64,000 nucleotides of DNA from Symbiodinium natans (lineage: Eukaryota; Sar; Dinophyceae; Suessiales; Symbiodiniaceae): NCBI GenBank assembly GCA_905221605.1, contig CAJNDS010002616.1:267336-331335 (forward strand). Reading direction: 5' to 3'. The notes beneath the pieces are model-generated. The model worked only from the letters and a program-made list of their open reading frames with translations. It was not told the DNA's origin and did no database searches. The position numbers and the translations under genes were made by a program. Positions 1 to 10,897 of the stretch are shown piece by piece. Position 1 is the first letter of the stretch; each line of letters opens with the position of its first letter.

Positions 1-324
1 TTACAAGATCTCGAGTTGGGTTTCAGGTCCAACCCCGCAAATGCTTTTGAAACCCATCGAGCAACATCAAAATTCACTTCCATACGTACCCTATACCACC
101 CAACCCCTCAGCCCCTGCAAGCCTGCGCCACAAAACAAACCCTTAACCCTAAACTCCCGAACCCCTAGCCCTAAAGCCGTCAAAGGCCCCTAACCTTGAC
201 CTTGAAGCCCTGAAAGCCCCACAAGCCCCTTGACCGTATACCCTTAACTAAAGCCCGAAGCCCCAAATTCCCACACACACCCCCAGACTACTAAACTTTG
301 GAAGCCCCAAGCGTCGAACGTTAC

Positions 325-388
325 CTGCCCAACGCGCGGTGCTGTGGCCACTGGTCTGCAGAAGCTGTCCATCGCGCGGTCGCCAGCT
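325..388 (-). CDS. Exon of gene A with canonical donor
   Basis: Reads LATARWTASADQWPQHRALG between CCGCAG| and GGCAG|GTAACG. The two leading bases fit the phase of the exon at 585-643. The gene is cut by the window edge. Confidence 0.45.
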
Positions 389-584
389 CTGCGGCTCTCA
401 TGGGTTTTTAGGGGTGTGTCTGGTATCTGCTTTCCCCTCCTGTTTCTGGCCGGGGTTTAGGGTCATAGGGCTTTTTTGGGTTTTAGGGGTGTCGGGGTGT
501 TGGGCGCCTTTCGGGGCTTGTTTTAGGGGGTGGACGGGGTTGGCGGTTTGAGTTTAGGTGCCAGTAGGCCCTTGGCAGGCTCGC

Positions 585-643
585 CTGCCCAAACCACCGG
601 TGTGAAACGAGACTGTTGAGCCGTAGTCACATCCGAAGCAGTC
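585..643 (-). CDS. Exon of gene A
   Basis: Reads TASDVTTAQQSRFTPVVWA between GTTGAG| and a GC donor (G|GCGAGC). The leading base fits the phase-2 end of the exon at 1116-1165. Confidence 0.4.
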
Positions 644-1115
644 CTCAACCCCAAAAGTCCTAAGCACCCCAAACCCTGAGCCCCTACAGCTCAAAGCCCC
701 CAAAAAGCAACACCCTAGGTGGAGTCCTAAAAATGGCCTGTGGGTACGGAGCGTGTACTGAAAAGAGTACCTACTTTGGGGTCTACCGTCCGCCCTGAAA
801 CCCTGTTGCAAACAATGCCTACTCTTAACGACCTGCCCCTGAACCCACATAAACCCTACCCTACACCCTAACCCTCCTTTGTTCCCACCCGGCCGTGCGA
901 AGAAGGCAAGCACAGATAACCTTAACCGGGTACATCCCAAGCCTTATGTCCAGCGAAGTGTGCGTGCAGTTCCTACGCCTCGCTGTTCCTAGTTCCCTAT
1001 AAGCACTGCATCAGGCTCTAACGGCTCTTGTTTTAGAGTGTTGGGCCTCGGCGACCACCACTACCCTAAACCCTAAACCCTAAACCCGAAACCCTATAAA
1101 CCCTAAACCCTAAAC

Positions 1116-1165
1116 CCCTCTTTGAGGTCTGATGTCTGCCCCACTTTGGAGTCCTTTTGTGCACC
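1116..1165 (-). CDS. Exon 4 of gene A
   Basis: Reads GAQKDSKVGQTSDLKE after CGCTTAG|. The donor GG|GTTTAGGG lies at the edge of a telomere-like repeat. It starts in phase 0 and ends in phase 2. Confidence 0.4.
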
Positions 1166-1260
1166 CTAAGCGACTAGTCTAGGGTCCAGGGTTTAGGGTT
1201 TCGGAAACCCCCCAGCCCGAAACCCTAAACCCTAAACCCTAAACCCCAGAAAGGCCCCAC

Positions 1261-1287
1261 CTGCTTGTAGATCCAGAGGCTGCCAGC
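1261..1287 (-). CDS. Exon 3 of gene A (27 nt)
   Basis: Reads AGSLWIYKQ between GTGAG| and |GTGGGG. Phase 0 on both sides matches its neighbours. An alternative acceptor at 1295 would lengthen it in another frame. Confidence 0.4.
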
Positions 1288-1399
1288 CTCACGCACTTTG
1301 GGAATACTTTGGGAATGCAGGGGGCGGGGGGTTATGGGTTAGGGTTTGGGGTTTAGGGTTTTAGGTTTTATGCTTTTAGGATTTAGGGTTCAGGGTATA

Positions 1400-1528
1400 G
1401 GTTTAGGGTTTAGGGTTTAGGGTTTAGGGTTTAGGGTTTAGGGTTTAGGGTTTAGGGTTTAGGGTTTAGGGTTTAGGGTTTAGGGTTTAGGGTTTAGGGT
1501 TTAGGGTTTAGGGTTTAGGGTTTAGGGT
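1400..1528 (+). repeat. TTTAGGG array
   Basis: About 18 near-perfect TTTAGGG heptamers, interstitial, flanked by degenerate relatives. Confidence 0.95.
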
Positions 1529-1662
1529 AAGGGTTTTGGGGTTAGGTTTTTTTTTTGATGGTTTACGGCTTAGCATAGAGCTGAAGTGAGGGTTGAAGAT
1601 TTTAACTTTTACGAGTTCTTCCACCTAAAGCCCCAAAACCCCTAACCCCTAGACCCTAGACG

Positions 1663-1746
1663 CCTAAACCCTAAACCCTAAACCCTAAACCCTAAACCCT
1701 AAACCCTAAACCCTAAACCCTAAACCCTAAACCCTAAACCCTAAAC
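1663..1746 (-). repeat. CCCTAAA array
   Basis: About 12 heptamers in the opposite orientation to 1400-1528. Read on the minus strand it begins the intron after exon 1747-1816. Confidence 0.95.
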
Positions 1747-1816
1747 CTCTTCACAGCTCTTGGCAGAGAGGTGGAAGAGGCCAGCCGGCGGCTTACGACA
1801 ACGTGGCTTCTCCAGC
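1747..1816 (-). CDS. Exon 2 of gene A, donor made by telomere-like repeat
   Basis: Acceptor CCCCAG|G. The single leading base completes the codon split in exon 1. It reads LEKPRCRKPPAGLFHLSAKS and then CEE, ending GAG|GTTTAGGG, so the intron begins with the telomere-like array itself. Confidence 0.45.
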
Positions 1817-1925
1817 CTGGGGCGCCTCCAGTGCTGCTCGTCCCCCCGCTCTAAAGAGCTCACGTGCTTTTTCCGCTGTTTCGGGGAAGACCCTAAACAC
1901 TAAACCCTAAAACCCTGACCATAAA

Positions 1926-2025
1926 ACCCTAAACCCTAAACCCTAAACCCTAAACCCTAAACCCTAAACCCTAAACCCTAAACCCTAAACCCTAAACCCT
2001 AAACCCTAAACCCTAAACCCTAACC
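1926..2025 (-). repeat. CCCTAAA array
   Basis: About 14 perfect heptamers between exons 1 and 2 of gene A. Confidence 0.95.
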
Positions 2026-2057
2026 ATAAAACCCTAAACCCTAAACCCTCATGGCTC

Positions 2058-2218
2058 CTGGGCATCAGAGATTTCATGCCCATGTCGCGCCCGAGCTCCA
2101 AAGACCTGTCCCGAAGTCCCTCGAGCACCAAGGGCGCGTCGGTGTGAACGCGGTCTTGCTCGGAGGTTTCAAGGCGGCCGGAACAGCCACAACATGAACC
2201 CACTCGAGAGGAACTCAT
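2058..2218 (-). CDS. First exon, minus-strand spliced gene A (novel)
   Basis: ATG at 2218-2216 opens a 53-codon frame beginning MSSSRVGSCCGCSGRLE and ending GMKSLMP plus two bases, followed by GAGCC (a GA donor after CCCAG). No known domain. Five smaller downstream exons (1747-1816, 1261-1287, 1116-1165, 585-643, 325-388) join it in consistent codon phase, and the gene continues off the left edge. The opposite strand is also open here, so orientation rests on the phased chain. Confidence 0.45.
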
Positions 2219-2322
2219 TAAACGAACTACTGGGAATCAGGCGCCCACACGAACTCTTAGGGTGCCCCGAACCCTAAACCCTAAACCCTAAACCCTAAAC
2301 CCTAAACCCTAAACCCTACAAC

Positions 2323-2387
2323 CCTTGCACGCAAGGGCGGGGGATCCTTCACCAAACTCCCCGCAACCGTGAAAGCCGAGCCCTGGG
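2323..2387 (-). CDS. Exon-like island of gene B
   Basis: Reads PGLGFHGCGEFGEGSPALAC and K between AAGCAAG| and G|GTTGTA. Its single leading base completes the split codon of the exon at 2713-2795. Confidence 0.33.
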
Positions 2388-2712
2388 CTTGCTTCGTGTC
2401 AAGTAGGGATGTTCGCCTTTTAAGTAGCAGATTGTAAGTACATAAGCGACCCCTAAATACTTCGGGGTCCAGAAGTGCTTCGTATTCTTAAGAAGCCCTT
2501 TTGCAAGAGCACAACCCTGAATCCCCCCCAAGTCCTGGAACCTTCACAACCACCCCCCCCGCATAAAACAGGGTTCGGGAGTTTAGGGCCTTAGGATTCA
2601 GGGCGGGCTTGGGGTTTAGGGTTGCAAGACTCCTTAAACCTGTCAGGGTTTAGGGTTTAGGGTTTAGGGTTTAGGGTTTAGGGTTTAGGAGCTACATCCT
2701 AACCACGCATGC

Positions 2713-2795
2713 CAGGCGGCGTAGCTCATCGCCAGCGCCAGCCACGCCACGGCCCTTCGGAGGCCCTCCAGGAGGCCCAAGCGCCACACCGCAAC
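2713..2795 (-). CDS. Exon-like island with hydrophobic segment (gene B)
   Basis: Reads from VAVWRLGLLEGLRRAV into AWLALAMSYAA, a likely membrane span, between TTGGCAG| and a GC donor in CCTG|GCATGC. The phase-2 end fits the island at 2323-2387. The plus strand is also open. Confidence 0.35.
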
Positions 2796-3239
2796 CTGCC
2801 AAGAGTTTAGGGTTTAGGGTTTAGGGTTTAGGGTTTCGTGCAAAATAAGAAAGCCTAAACTACCCGAAACTCTACATCCCCAAACTTGCCATTTTGAGGT
2901 TGAGGGAGCCCTACCTATATCACCCCCATACATACCTTACAGAATAGTCCCTACATACCTAAGTAGTCCCCAAATACTCCCTGAATGACCCATCAGGGTC
3001 CCTGAAAAAGGTGCTGTAGTCCCTTGAGGTTTGGGGTTTGGGGTTTCGGGCAAAAAGAAAGCCTAAACCCTAAAAACCTACAACTCTAAAACGCTAAACG
3101 CTATAAAGCCCTGAACTTTACCAAGACCTAGAACCCTATAACGCTATAAGGCAAAAACCCTATAACTCTGTAACCCTAAAACCCTGAACCCCGAGGTCGG
3201 GCCTAGGGTTTAGTAGCTTGAACCAGGCCAAATACTAAA

Positions 3240-3340
3240 CCCCTAAACCCTAAACCTAAAACCCTAAAACCCTAAACCCTAAACCCTAAACCCTAAACCC
3301 TAAACCCTAAACCCTAAACCCTAAACCCTAAACCCTAAAG
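3240..3340 (-). repeat. CCCTAAA array
   Basis: Perfect and near-perfect heptamers next to a G tract at 3365-3376. Confidence 0.95.
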
Positions 3341-3554
3341 GTGACCTACATGTTCAATTGGCCCGGGGGGGGGGGGGTTCAGGGTCTAGGGCACACTGCC
3401 TCAACCCTGAACCCTGCGAGGGTGCCTTGGGAGGTAGAACTCGGAAACCAAAAGCTTCAACGCTAAACCCGAAAACCACCCATACTGTTGAACCCCTAAA
3501 TTCTCCCCTAAACCCTAAATCCGAAGCCCTAAACCCTAGGCGTTGGCCGCTTGC

Positions 3555-3721
3555 CTGTGAGCATGCAGATTCGTCGCGATGTGCGGACAGCTGATGAGGA
3601 AGAAGTAGGTAGGTGTTCGCAGTCTGCATGGAGGCGTGTGGGAAAGTAGAGCGATGTGCTTCGTAGAACAGGTCTCGGTTCTTCGGGAAGATCGCCTGCA
3701 TTTCCACCGCAGTCCAGTAGC
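3555..3721 (-). CDS. 167-bp exon, unknown protein
   Basis: The longest single-frame exon in the first 10 kb: 55 codons from YWTAVEMQAIFPKNRDLFYE to HRDESACSQ. Acceptor CTGCAG|GC, donor CAG|GCAAGC (GC type). The frame runs on into telomere-like repeat if unspliced. The family is not recognised. Confidence 0.5.
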
Positions 3722-3739
3722 CTGCAGCTAGGCATCACA

Positions 3740-4260
3740 TTCCATCACCGCGTGTCGAAGAAGAAGGCTGCGACGCGCTCTAAGGAACCATAAGCAACCT
3801 CACCAAATAGCTACGATACGTACAGCCCATATTATGTGAGATACTTTTGTGAAGGTGGTCTAGAAGGTCCTCACCAAGGACTAGGCAGAGATTTCAGATT
3901 TCAAGCGTTTCCGAAAGAAGACTCTATCGGAGTTCCAAGGGCTTACGGCCTTTTTTTGGCTTGAGGGATAACCAGCGCCACTGAAACGGAAAACCTCAAA
4001 CCGAACGAATCAGGCTGTACTTGAGTGGCAGCTCGCTGAACCGTGAGCCCAACTGTTACGAAGCACCCGTAGTGCTGACATAGCACCTGAAGACCTGAAA
4101 ACAAGCAAAAAAAAAAAAACACAGGCAGGACCCGAAGCCCAAAATAGCCTGTTCCCTCAACCTTCGACCCTAAGCCATAAACCCTTAACCCTAGATCTGC
4201 CTGTTCTATTGAGGCTTCGGCACTTTTGGACTGGCGCCAAGCGCAAAACCCCACAAACCT
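3740..4260. other. Unique sequence without a confident gene
   Basis: Upstream of the exon at 3555-3721 on the minus strand. A possible small exon ends at CGCG|GTGATG near 3750, but its phase does not fit. The rest shows no clear coding signal. Confidence 0.3.
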
Positions 4261-4311
4261 GCCCCCTCTCCAAGGCGCTTAGATGGTGTTACAGGGTGTG
4301 TAAGGGGGCAT

Positions 4312-4432
4312 ACAGGGTGGGGCCCCCTAGTTATAAGTAGAGTTATAAGGGCCCTAAATTGGGTTATAAGGACCCTAAGTTAGGTTATAAGTCCCTTAAC
4401 TACAGTTAGTATAGTAAGGGGGCCCACCCTGT
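4312..4432 (+). mobile_element. Single hairpin element with four internal repeats
   Basis: Inverted ends ACAGGGTGGGGCCCCCTA and TAAGGGGGCCCACCCTGT. Inside are four TTATAAG units spaced about 20 bp. Confidence 0.6.
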
Positions 4433-4526
4433 AGGGTCAGCTCTCTAAAAGTTACCTTTATAAGGCGGCCCCGAAGTTGCTAGGGTACTGAAAAAAAGGG
4501 ACCTTAATATGGAGAAATGACCATCT

Positions 4527-4645
4527 GGAGGTTTACGAAAAAAACAATACCCCTAAAATAGACCCCCAAATAGTAGACTATTTGGATTCCCTTTTTTCAT
4601 AAGGGACCCCGAGAAGGTACCCCTAATTTCGGAACCCCCCATATA
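4527..4645 (+). mobile_element. Hairpin element family 3
   Basis: Ends with AAGGTACCCCTAATTTCGGA then ACCCCCCAT, whose complement matches 23469-23530. The left end GGAGGTTTACGAAAAAA is a weaker inverted match. Confidence 0.5.
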
Positions 4646-4863
4646 AGGTTTAGGCTGGCGGGAACCCCAAGAAAGCCTAAACACCCCAACCCCCAAAGCT
4701 CCCCCATGCCGCAACGAACGCGCACCCCAAACCCCAAACCCCAAACCCCAAACCCCAAACCCCAAACCCCAAACCCCAAACCCTGAACCCTGAACCCTGA
4801 ACCCTGAACCCTAACCCTAAACCCTAAACCCTAAGTCCTAAGCCCTAAACCCTAAACCCTGGC

Positions 4864-4908
4864 CTGGAAGCCGTGCTGGAGCTCCTCGTTGAAATTCCTG
4901 CCGGCGTT
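4864..4908 (-). CDS. 45-bp exon-like island
   Basis: Reads NAGRNFNEELQHGFQ, exactly 15 codons, between a pyrimidine-rich CCCCCTGTCAG| and a GC donor CAG|GCCAGG. Confidence 0.42.
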
Positions 4909-5572
4909 CTGACAGGGGGTTCAGGGTACCCGGGAATGTTGCTTTTTCTTGATTTAGGGTTTAAGGTTTAGGGTTTGGGGTTTAGGGTTTGGGGTTTAGG
5001 GTTCAGGGTTTAGGGCACGAGAATCGTTTGGCGAAGCTACCAAACATGAACAATACTTCCCACTGTAGAGCATAGTATGCTTTATCCATGGGGGGGATAT
5101 TCTACTATTGGGCGAGGGGATGTCAAGCATCCTGACGATTATAACTACGTCGGGAATTTTTCAGGAGCCTATGCGTTTAAGGTTTAGGGTTGAGGGTTTG
5201 AGTTTAGGATTCTACGAAATGGTTTAAGCTTTGGCCTGAGGGTTGAGGGTTTCGGGTTTAGGGTCAGGATTCCACGAAAGGGTTTAAGGTGCAAACGGGG
5301 CAAACGAAAATGTGGCAAACGAAACTGTGCGCAAGGGGTGACAGGGTTCGGTTCAGGGTCCAGGAAATTGACACAAGATCATGGTCGGTTACACAGTTTG
5401 TGTAGCCTAAACTCGAAACCTGATTAAACCCTATAAACTCCTAAACCCTAAACCCTAAACCCTAAACCCTAAACCCTAAACCCTAAACCCTAAACCCTAA
5501 CGGTAGCTTCCCCTTTCTGTGTACCCTGCCCTTACGACAAAGACCGGTGCGTTTCTTTAAGGCACCCCACAC

Positions 5573-5597
5573 CGGACCATAACTTCGGGCATCACAT
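5573..5597 (-). CDS. 25-bp exon-like island
   Basis: Reads VMPEVMV with split codons at both ends, between GTGCTCAG| and CG|GTGTGG. Very short, so low confidence. Confidence 0.25.
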
Positions 5598-5603
5598 CTG
5601 AGC

Positions 5604-5660
5604 ACTCTAAGGGTTTAGGGTTTAGGGTTTAGGGTTTAGGGTTAACCCTAAACCCTAAAT
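5604..5660. repeat. Head-to-head telomere-like junction
   Basis: TTTAGGG repeats run straight into CCCTAAA through GGGTTAACCC. The same arrangement occurs at 33340-33432 and, imperfectly, 16976-17002. Confidence 0.85.
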
Positions 5661-5704
5661 TCCCTGAACCCGATAGAGCCGATAAACTCTTGGGGGAGTT
5701 GCAC

Positions 5705-5826
5705 GGTCTCCTTAGTATGGGCCCTTAAGAGGGGACCCCTTACATACCCCTGATATACGCCTTACAACCCAAGGGCCCATACTTCAGAACCCTTTAGAGG
5801 ACGTAAGGGACCATATCAAGGGCCCA
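5705..5826 (+). mobile_element. Hairpin element family 2
   Basis: Shares with three other loci the order GGTC..CTTAGTATGGGCCCTTA, GGACCCCTTA, GGGCCCATACTTCAGAACCC and GTAAGGGACCAT. Confidence 0.6.
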
Positions 5827-5874
5827 TAGAACTGCCCTTGTGTTTTTGGTAAAGCCTAAACCCCCAAAGACTAC

Positions 5875-5910
5875 GTGCGCCCTTCGGTGGTCCAGATCAG
5901 GAATAGCAAC
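5875..5910 (-). CDS. 36-bp exon-like island
   Basis: Reads VAIPDLDHRRAH between CTCTTCCAG| (pyrimidine-rich) and |GTAGTC, with phase 0 at both ends. Confidence 0.4.
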
Positions 5911-6359
5911 CTGGAAGAGCTTTGGACCTTTGCCGGACGATTTAGGGCTTAGGGTTTAGGGCTTGGGGGTTGAAAGTGCGTTTGTTTGGGCTCGCGGTTT
6001 GAGGTTTGGGGCTTAAGAGCGGAGGGCCATGTCAGTTCATTTAGGTCTTGTGGTTCTTTGCAGGGGTTGAAGGTATTACGTCCGTGGGGCTTGCTTGCTT
6101 TGAGGCTTGGGGTACTAGGGGAAACCCCTTTCGAGTCCTAAACTTGCACCAGGAAGCTCTCAAGCTCTGATTGAGACCCCAACTTTGTTGATTTATCCTC
6201 GGGCCTCCACCTTGAACCCTACTCCCCGCCCTGAAACCCTAAACTTAATAAAGCCCATAAAATCCTAAAAACCCTAGAGCCCGAAAACTTTGCAAGCCTA
6301 AAACTTCTGCAGCCCTAAAGCCCCCCAAAACCCTAAAGCCCAAAAAACTTAACTTGGTG

Positions 6360-6560
6360 GCCCAGAAACATTATCAGTAGTATTGTTATAATTATTATTA
6401 TGAATATTATTATTGTTCATATTTTTGTTGTATAGTAATAATCATAATACCAATAAGCATTCTTATTCTTATGCTTCTTCATCTTATTATTATTAATTCT
6501 TCTTATTATGATTGTAAATTGTTCTCATTATTGTAAGTATTATTATGCTCAATATTAAAC
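6360..6560. repeat. ATT/ATA-rich low-complexity patch
   Basis: Irregular TTATTATTA sequence, very AT-rich against GC-balanced surroundings. No gene seen. Confidence 0.8.
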
Positions 6561-6839
6561 GGGCACCCTTTTTGGGGTTGGCTGCTTTATAAGGCCCTTG
6601 GACCAAAAGAAGGGCAAAAGGGTACCACTGGGCTACCAAGCCCTAACACCCTAAACCCCAGACTCCAACCCTAAACCCTAAAAGGGGTACCGCTGGGCTA
6701 CCAAGCTAACATGTCAAACCCTAAACTCCGAACCCTAAACCCTAAACTCTAAACCCTACACCCGAAACCCTCAACCCTAAAAAGGGTACGACTGGGCTGC
6801 TGAGCCCTAACACCCAAAACCCGAAACTCCCTAAAACCC

Positions 6840-7115
6840 TAACCCTAAACCCTAAACCTTAAACCCTAAACTCCCCAACCCCTAAACCCTAAACCCTAAA
6901 CCCTAAACCCTAAACTCCCCACTAAACCTAAACCCCAAACCCAAAAAAAAAAGGTACCGCTGGGCTACTAAGCCCTAACACCCCAAACCTTAAACCTAAA
7001 CTCACCACTAACCCTAAACCCTAAACCCTAAACCCTAAACCCTAAACTCCCCACGAACCCTAAACCCTAAACCCTAAACCCGAAACCTGAAACCCTAAAC
7101 CCGAAACCCTAAACA
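6840..7115 (-). repeat. Mixed CCCTAAA arrays
   Basis: Perfect runs broken by CTCCCCAC and CCGAAAC variants. A unit with GGTACCGCTGGGCTACTAAG recurs at about 6650, 6690, 6790, 6955 and 7115. Confidence 0.85.
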
Positions 7116-7214
7116 AAAAGGTATCTCTGGGCTAGTAAACTCAAGTTCAACCCGGCAGCTCCAGAAACAGCGGCGAAGGACAGGATCGACCTTGAGCTTT
7201 CAAGTCCGGGACTT

Positions 7215-7375
7215 AAAGGTCGGTTGAGGGCTTAGGGTTTAGGGTTTAGGGTTTAGGGTTTAGGGTTTAGGGTTTAAGGTTTAGGGTTTAGGGTTTAGGG
7301 TTTAGGGTTTAGGGTTTAGGGCATAGGGTTTAGGGTTTAGGGTCTAGGGTTTAGGGATTAGGGTTTAGGGTCTAG
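7215..7375 (+). repeat. TTTAGGG array
   Basis: About 20 heptamers with a few single-base variants. Confidence 0.93.
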
Positions 7376-7688
7376 AGTGTTATGGGCGAAGCGCTTAGAT
7401 GCGCTGCGGGTGTTGCAGCTTCTCTCGCTCACTCTCCATATCTTTTGGACCGCAAATAGGCGTGGATTTCCGAAACTAAACTGGGATTGCCACCAAAAAA
7501 TAAAGAAAACAAAACAAAACGAGAAAACGGCTATCTATACCCGAACAAAAAATGCGGACAAGAAGAACTCTAATAGGTCATCCTTCTCTAACCTCAACCC
7601 TCAGCGCCTAAACCCTCGCCCTATTTAGGGTTTTGGGTTTAAGCGCTAGGGAACATCGCAATGAAGTTGGTCAAGCAGCTGTTCTTAC

Positions 7689-7752
7689 TTTGCAGCGGGG
7701 GCTTTCAGCGCGCGAGATCTTGCTCCCACGTATATGTGGAGCCCTGAAAAGC
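7689..7752 (-). CDS. 64-bp exon-like island with GTAAGA donor
   Basis: Reads LFRAPHIRGSKISRAESPRC and K between ATCTTCAAG| and AAA|GTAAGA, a consensus-strength donor. Confidence 0.42.
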
Positions 7753-9130
7753 CTTGAAGATTTATTGTAGCAAATGTGCTCATGTGCCTTCTGCTTCCCA
7801 AATCTTCAGAGCTATTTGTACTGTCCGCGTACCGACCCCCGACCACCTGCTTGCTACGAGACCAAGTGGCAACCTCACTTAAAGTGCGGGTTGTGGGGAG
7901 AACGACCTTTGGACGAAGAAAGCCTCAGTCCTGATCCCATACACGGGGTTCAAGTGGGGTTTATCCCTGAACCCTAAACCCTAAACCCAGACTTGTTTGG
8001 AGCGTCGCCCTTAACAGTAGACCCTAAACCCTAGGGGTCTAGGGTTTTTAGGGTTACTCAACGAAACTCCTGAACCCTGAACTACGAAACCGGGTTTAGG
8101 GTTTAATTAACCCTTAACCCTTAACCCTTAACCCTTAACCCTAAATCCTAAACCCTAAACCCTCAACCCTAAACCCTAAACCCGAAACCCTAAACCCCCC
8201 TCTGGCATCCCCTCCGGGGCCCGGACCAGCGCGCCTCTAAGAGGTGCTCCGGAAGCAGCGGTAGCAAGAGAAAGGATCCCATCGCGAGGCCCTGCCAGGG
8301 GCACGGGGGTTCGGGGCTTGGGGTTTAGGGTTTGGGGTTTAGGGTTTAGGGTTTAGGGTTTAGGGTTTGGGGTTTGGGGTTTAGGGTTTGGGGCTTATAA
8401 TGGCGTTTGGAGTTTAGGGTTTAGGGTTGGGGCTTTTAGGAGGGGTTATAGGGGTTTATAGGGATTAAGGGGCGTAGCGTTTTTGGGCTTCTTGAACCCC
8501 ATATCCCATACTAAGGGTTTTAGGGGTTACGGTAAGTTATGGCAAATACCGGGCTTGAGGCACACTAAACCCCAAACCCCAAGCCCCAAACCCCAAACCC
8601 TAAACCCGATTCAACCCCCATATCCCACACCAAGTCATGTGCGGAATGCCTGCGACGTCGCCATCAGCAGGTTGGGTGGGAGGCCGTAGGACCTCAGGGG
8701 CCCTAAACCCTAAACCCTAAACCCCAAACCCTAAACCCTAAAACCCTAAACCCTAAATCAACCTGAAAAAGTGCTCCCTAGGCCCGTAGGCAGAGGGCAT
8801 TTTGGGGCGTCAAGTCGGGCACAGGTTGAGGGCACCAAGGGGAATACAAGTTGAGAGGCGAGGCCCTAGGGTTTAGGGTATTCAGGGTTTAGACTTTGGG
8901 GCTTGGGGATGAGGGTTTTGAACCAGCCACTGACTGCTCTAGGCCTTCGTAGAGCTTAAATGTTCAAGCACGGGATAGAGGGCTTCGGGTGTAGGGTTAG
9001 GGTTTCGGGTTGCGGAGTTCGGGGGTCTAAACCCTATAGGGGTTAAACCAAGCCCTCGGTGGATGGCCCAGAGAGCGGAGGACGTCTCAGGACCCCTGTG
9101 GTGTTAGAGTCTAGAGCTTTGGGGGTTCAG

Positions 9131-9250
9131 CTTGGAGGTTCATCGGTACTTATAGCCATAATTATAAATCTACGTATAGCCGACCTAGGGGACTTAGGGG
9201 GCTTACAGGTGCACTTATACTTGGGGTTATAAGTACCCTGAACCTCCAAG
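9131..9250 (+). mobile_element. Single hairpin element, 27-bp inverted ends
   Basis: CTTGGAGGTTCATCGGTACT then TATAGCC at the left. The right end is its near-exact reverse complement with one deletion. Confidence 0.62.
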
Positions 9251-9926
9251 AGGATTTGGGAGTTCTGGGGGCTTTGGGGGGTTCAGGGGTGTTGAGGGCT
9301 TTTTTGTCTCGTTCCTCCCCCCCTTATAGCCGCCCAAGATGGTGGCCTTTTTAGGGTTTAGGGTTTGGGGTTTAGGGTTTAGGGTTTAGGGTGTGACAGC
9401 AGGCTCCAAAAGCCAAACCCTGTACCCCCCCAAACCCTAAAACCCCAAACCGCAAAACCCCCAAAACCCTCAAACCCCCAATCACCCAAAACCCTAAAGC
9501 CCTAAAACCCGAAACCCTAAACACCTCAACCCTAAACCCCTAAAACCTTGAACACATAAAACCTTAAAACCCTGAAACCCAGCCCTGAAACCCAGCCCTG
9601 AAACCCTAAACCCTAAACCCCAAACCCTAAACCCGAAACCCTAAACCCGAAACCCTGAACCCTGAAACTGTTCGGAAAGCTTGGGAATCTAAGTCCCGGG
9701 CAGTGCGAGCCTGATGCAGCAACCCCGGCAGTGACCAGAAAAACAAAAAAAAACAGAAAACAACGAAGAAGGCTTACAGGGACCTCACGTTAAACACCGA
9801 CCCGCGGCTTAGGGTTTAGGGTCTAGGGTTTAGGGTTTAGAGCCTAGAGCAAAGGGTTAGGGGTTTAGGGTTTAGGGTTTTAGGGTTTTAGGGTTTGAGG
9901 GTTTTGAGGCTTTGGGGTTTTAGGTT

Positions 9927-10008
9927 TAGGGCTTAGGGCTTAGGGCTTAGGGCTTAGGGCTTAGGGCTTAGGGCTTAGGGCTTAGGGCTTAGGGCTTAGG
10001 GCTTAGGG
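9927..10008 (+). repeat. TTAGGGC variant array
   Basis: A homogeneous run of the variant heptamer TTAGGGC, then standard TTTAGGG, suggesting local unit spreading. Confidence 0.9.
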
Positions 10009-10230
10009 TTTAGGGTTTAGGGTTTAGGGTTTAGGGTTTAGGATTTAGGGTTTAGGGTTTCGATCCTAGGGTTCAGGGTTCAGGGTTAAGGCTTTAGGGT
10101 CCGAAATCCGATACACGTGGGGCCCAGAATAAACATGATCCCCCGCACACCCTAAACTCTCAGTCCGACTAGCCCTAAACCCTAAACCCTAAACCCGAAA
10201 GCTTAAACCCTAACCCTCGGCTCTCTGAGC

Positions 10231-10297
10231 CCTACTGGCCCTACTGGCCCTACTGGCCCTACTGGCCCTACTGGCCCTGCTGGCCCTACTGGCCCTA
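10231..10297 (+). repeat. 9-bp minisatellite CCCTACTGG
   Basis: About eight tandem units, one with CCCTGCTGG. Confidence 0.9.
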
Positions 10298-10479
10298 CAG
10301 CCCTCAACGCCCTCGACTTTTTCTACTCATTGAAGGGTTTATCGTGCGGCTGTGGGTTGTATAGGTTTTCAGAGTTAGGGGGGTTTAGGGGGTTTAGGGG
10401 GTTTAGGGTTTGTAGGGTTTGTAGGGTCTTTGGGTTGTGAGGGTTTATGGTTTATGTAGGGTGTTAGGGGGCGTTAAGG

Positions 10480-10809
10480 TTTGAAGGCGTGGGTAAGCAG
10501 TGCAAGACGTGCACAGCGCATTCACACTCGTATGCAACAGGACAGCAAGGGCAGTCACTGAGGTCTCTATCGAACTTTTTCCAGGGACAGCCCGCATGCT
10601 GCAAAGTCAGCTCTGGAAGCAACCCCCAGAGTGAGCTAGTCACTCTCGAGGACTGGAGGTGTTGTAGGCGATCCAGGTGATGCTCGGCTTGAACCCTCCG
10701 TCGGTCTTGGCGGCATGCGGAAGTCGAAGAGTGCCAGCGGTGGACGAGCCGGGTTGACCAGCACGGGCCACGGCAAGGTAGCCCAGTTGTGAACGTGAGG
10801 TGCTCCCGT
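10480..10809 (-). CDS. Exon-bearing island, frame uncertain
   Basis: All three minus-strand frames have long open stretches. Best readings are TDGGFKPSITWIAYNTSSPR with a stop at 10642-10640, and a Cys-rich HAGCPWKKFDRDLSDCPCC after TTTGCAG| near 10590. It probably holds two or more small exons. I cannot settle which frame is used. Confidence 0.3.
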
Positions 10810-10829
10810 GTACCCCAAACAGAAAGATC

Positions 10830-10897
10830 GAATCCCCTTAAAGGGATCCCCCCAAAAAGGGTACCCCCCCCCCCCTATTTTGCGGAAATCACCCTAA
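10830..10897 (+). mobile_element. Hairpin element family 3, partial
   Basis: CCCTTAAAGGGATCC followed by GGGTACCCCC and CTATTTTGCGGAAATC matches the right half of the family. Confidence 0.4.

Noticed and set aside
1400-1528. True chromosome end
   Set aside because: Arrays occur throughout in both orientations with unique sequence on both sides, so they are interstitial.
2058-2150. Plus-strand exon reading DFMPMSRPSSKDLSRSPSST with a GTGTGA donor
   Set aside because: Plausible alone, but the minus-strand reading has a start codon and joins five exons in phase.
4553-4779. Open frames translating to strings such as GFGVWGLGF or LNPKPQTLNP, here and across the window
   Set aside because: These are the telomere-like heptamers read in frame; TTTAGGG variants lack stops in some frames. 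No evidence that they are proteins.
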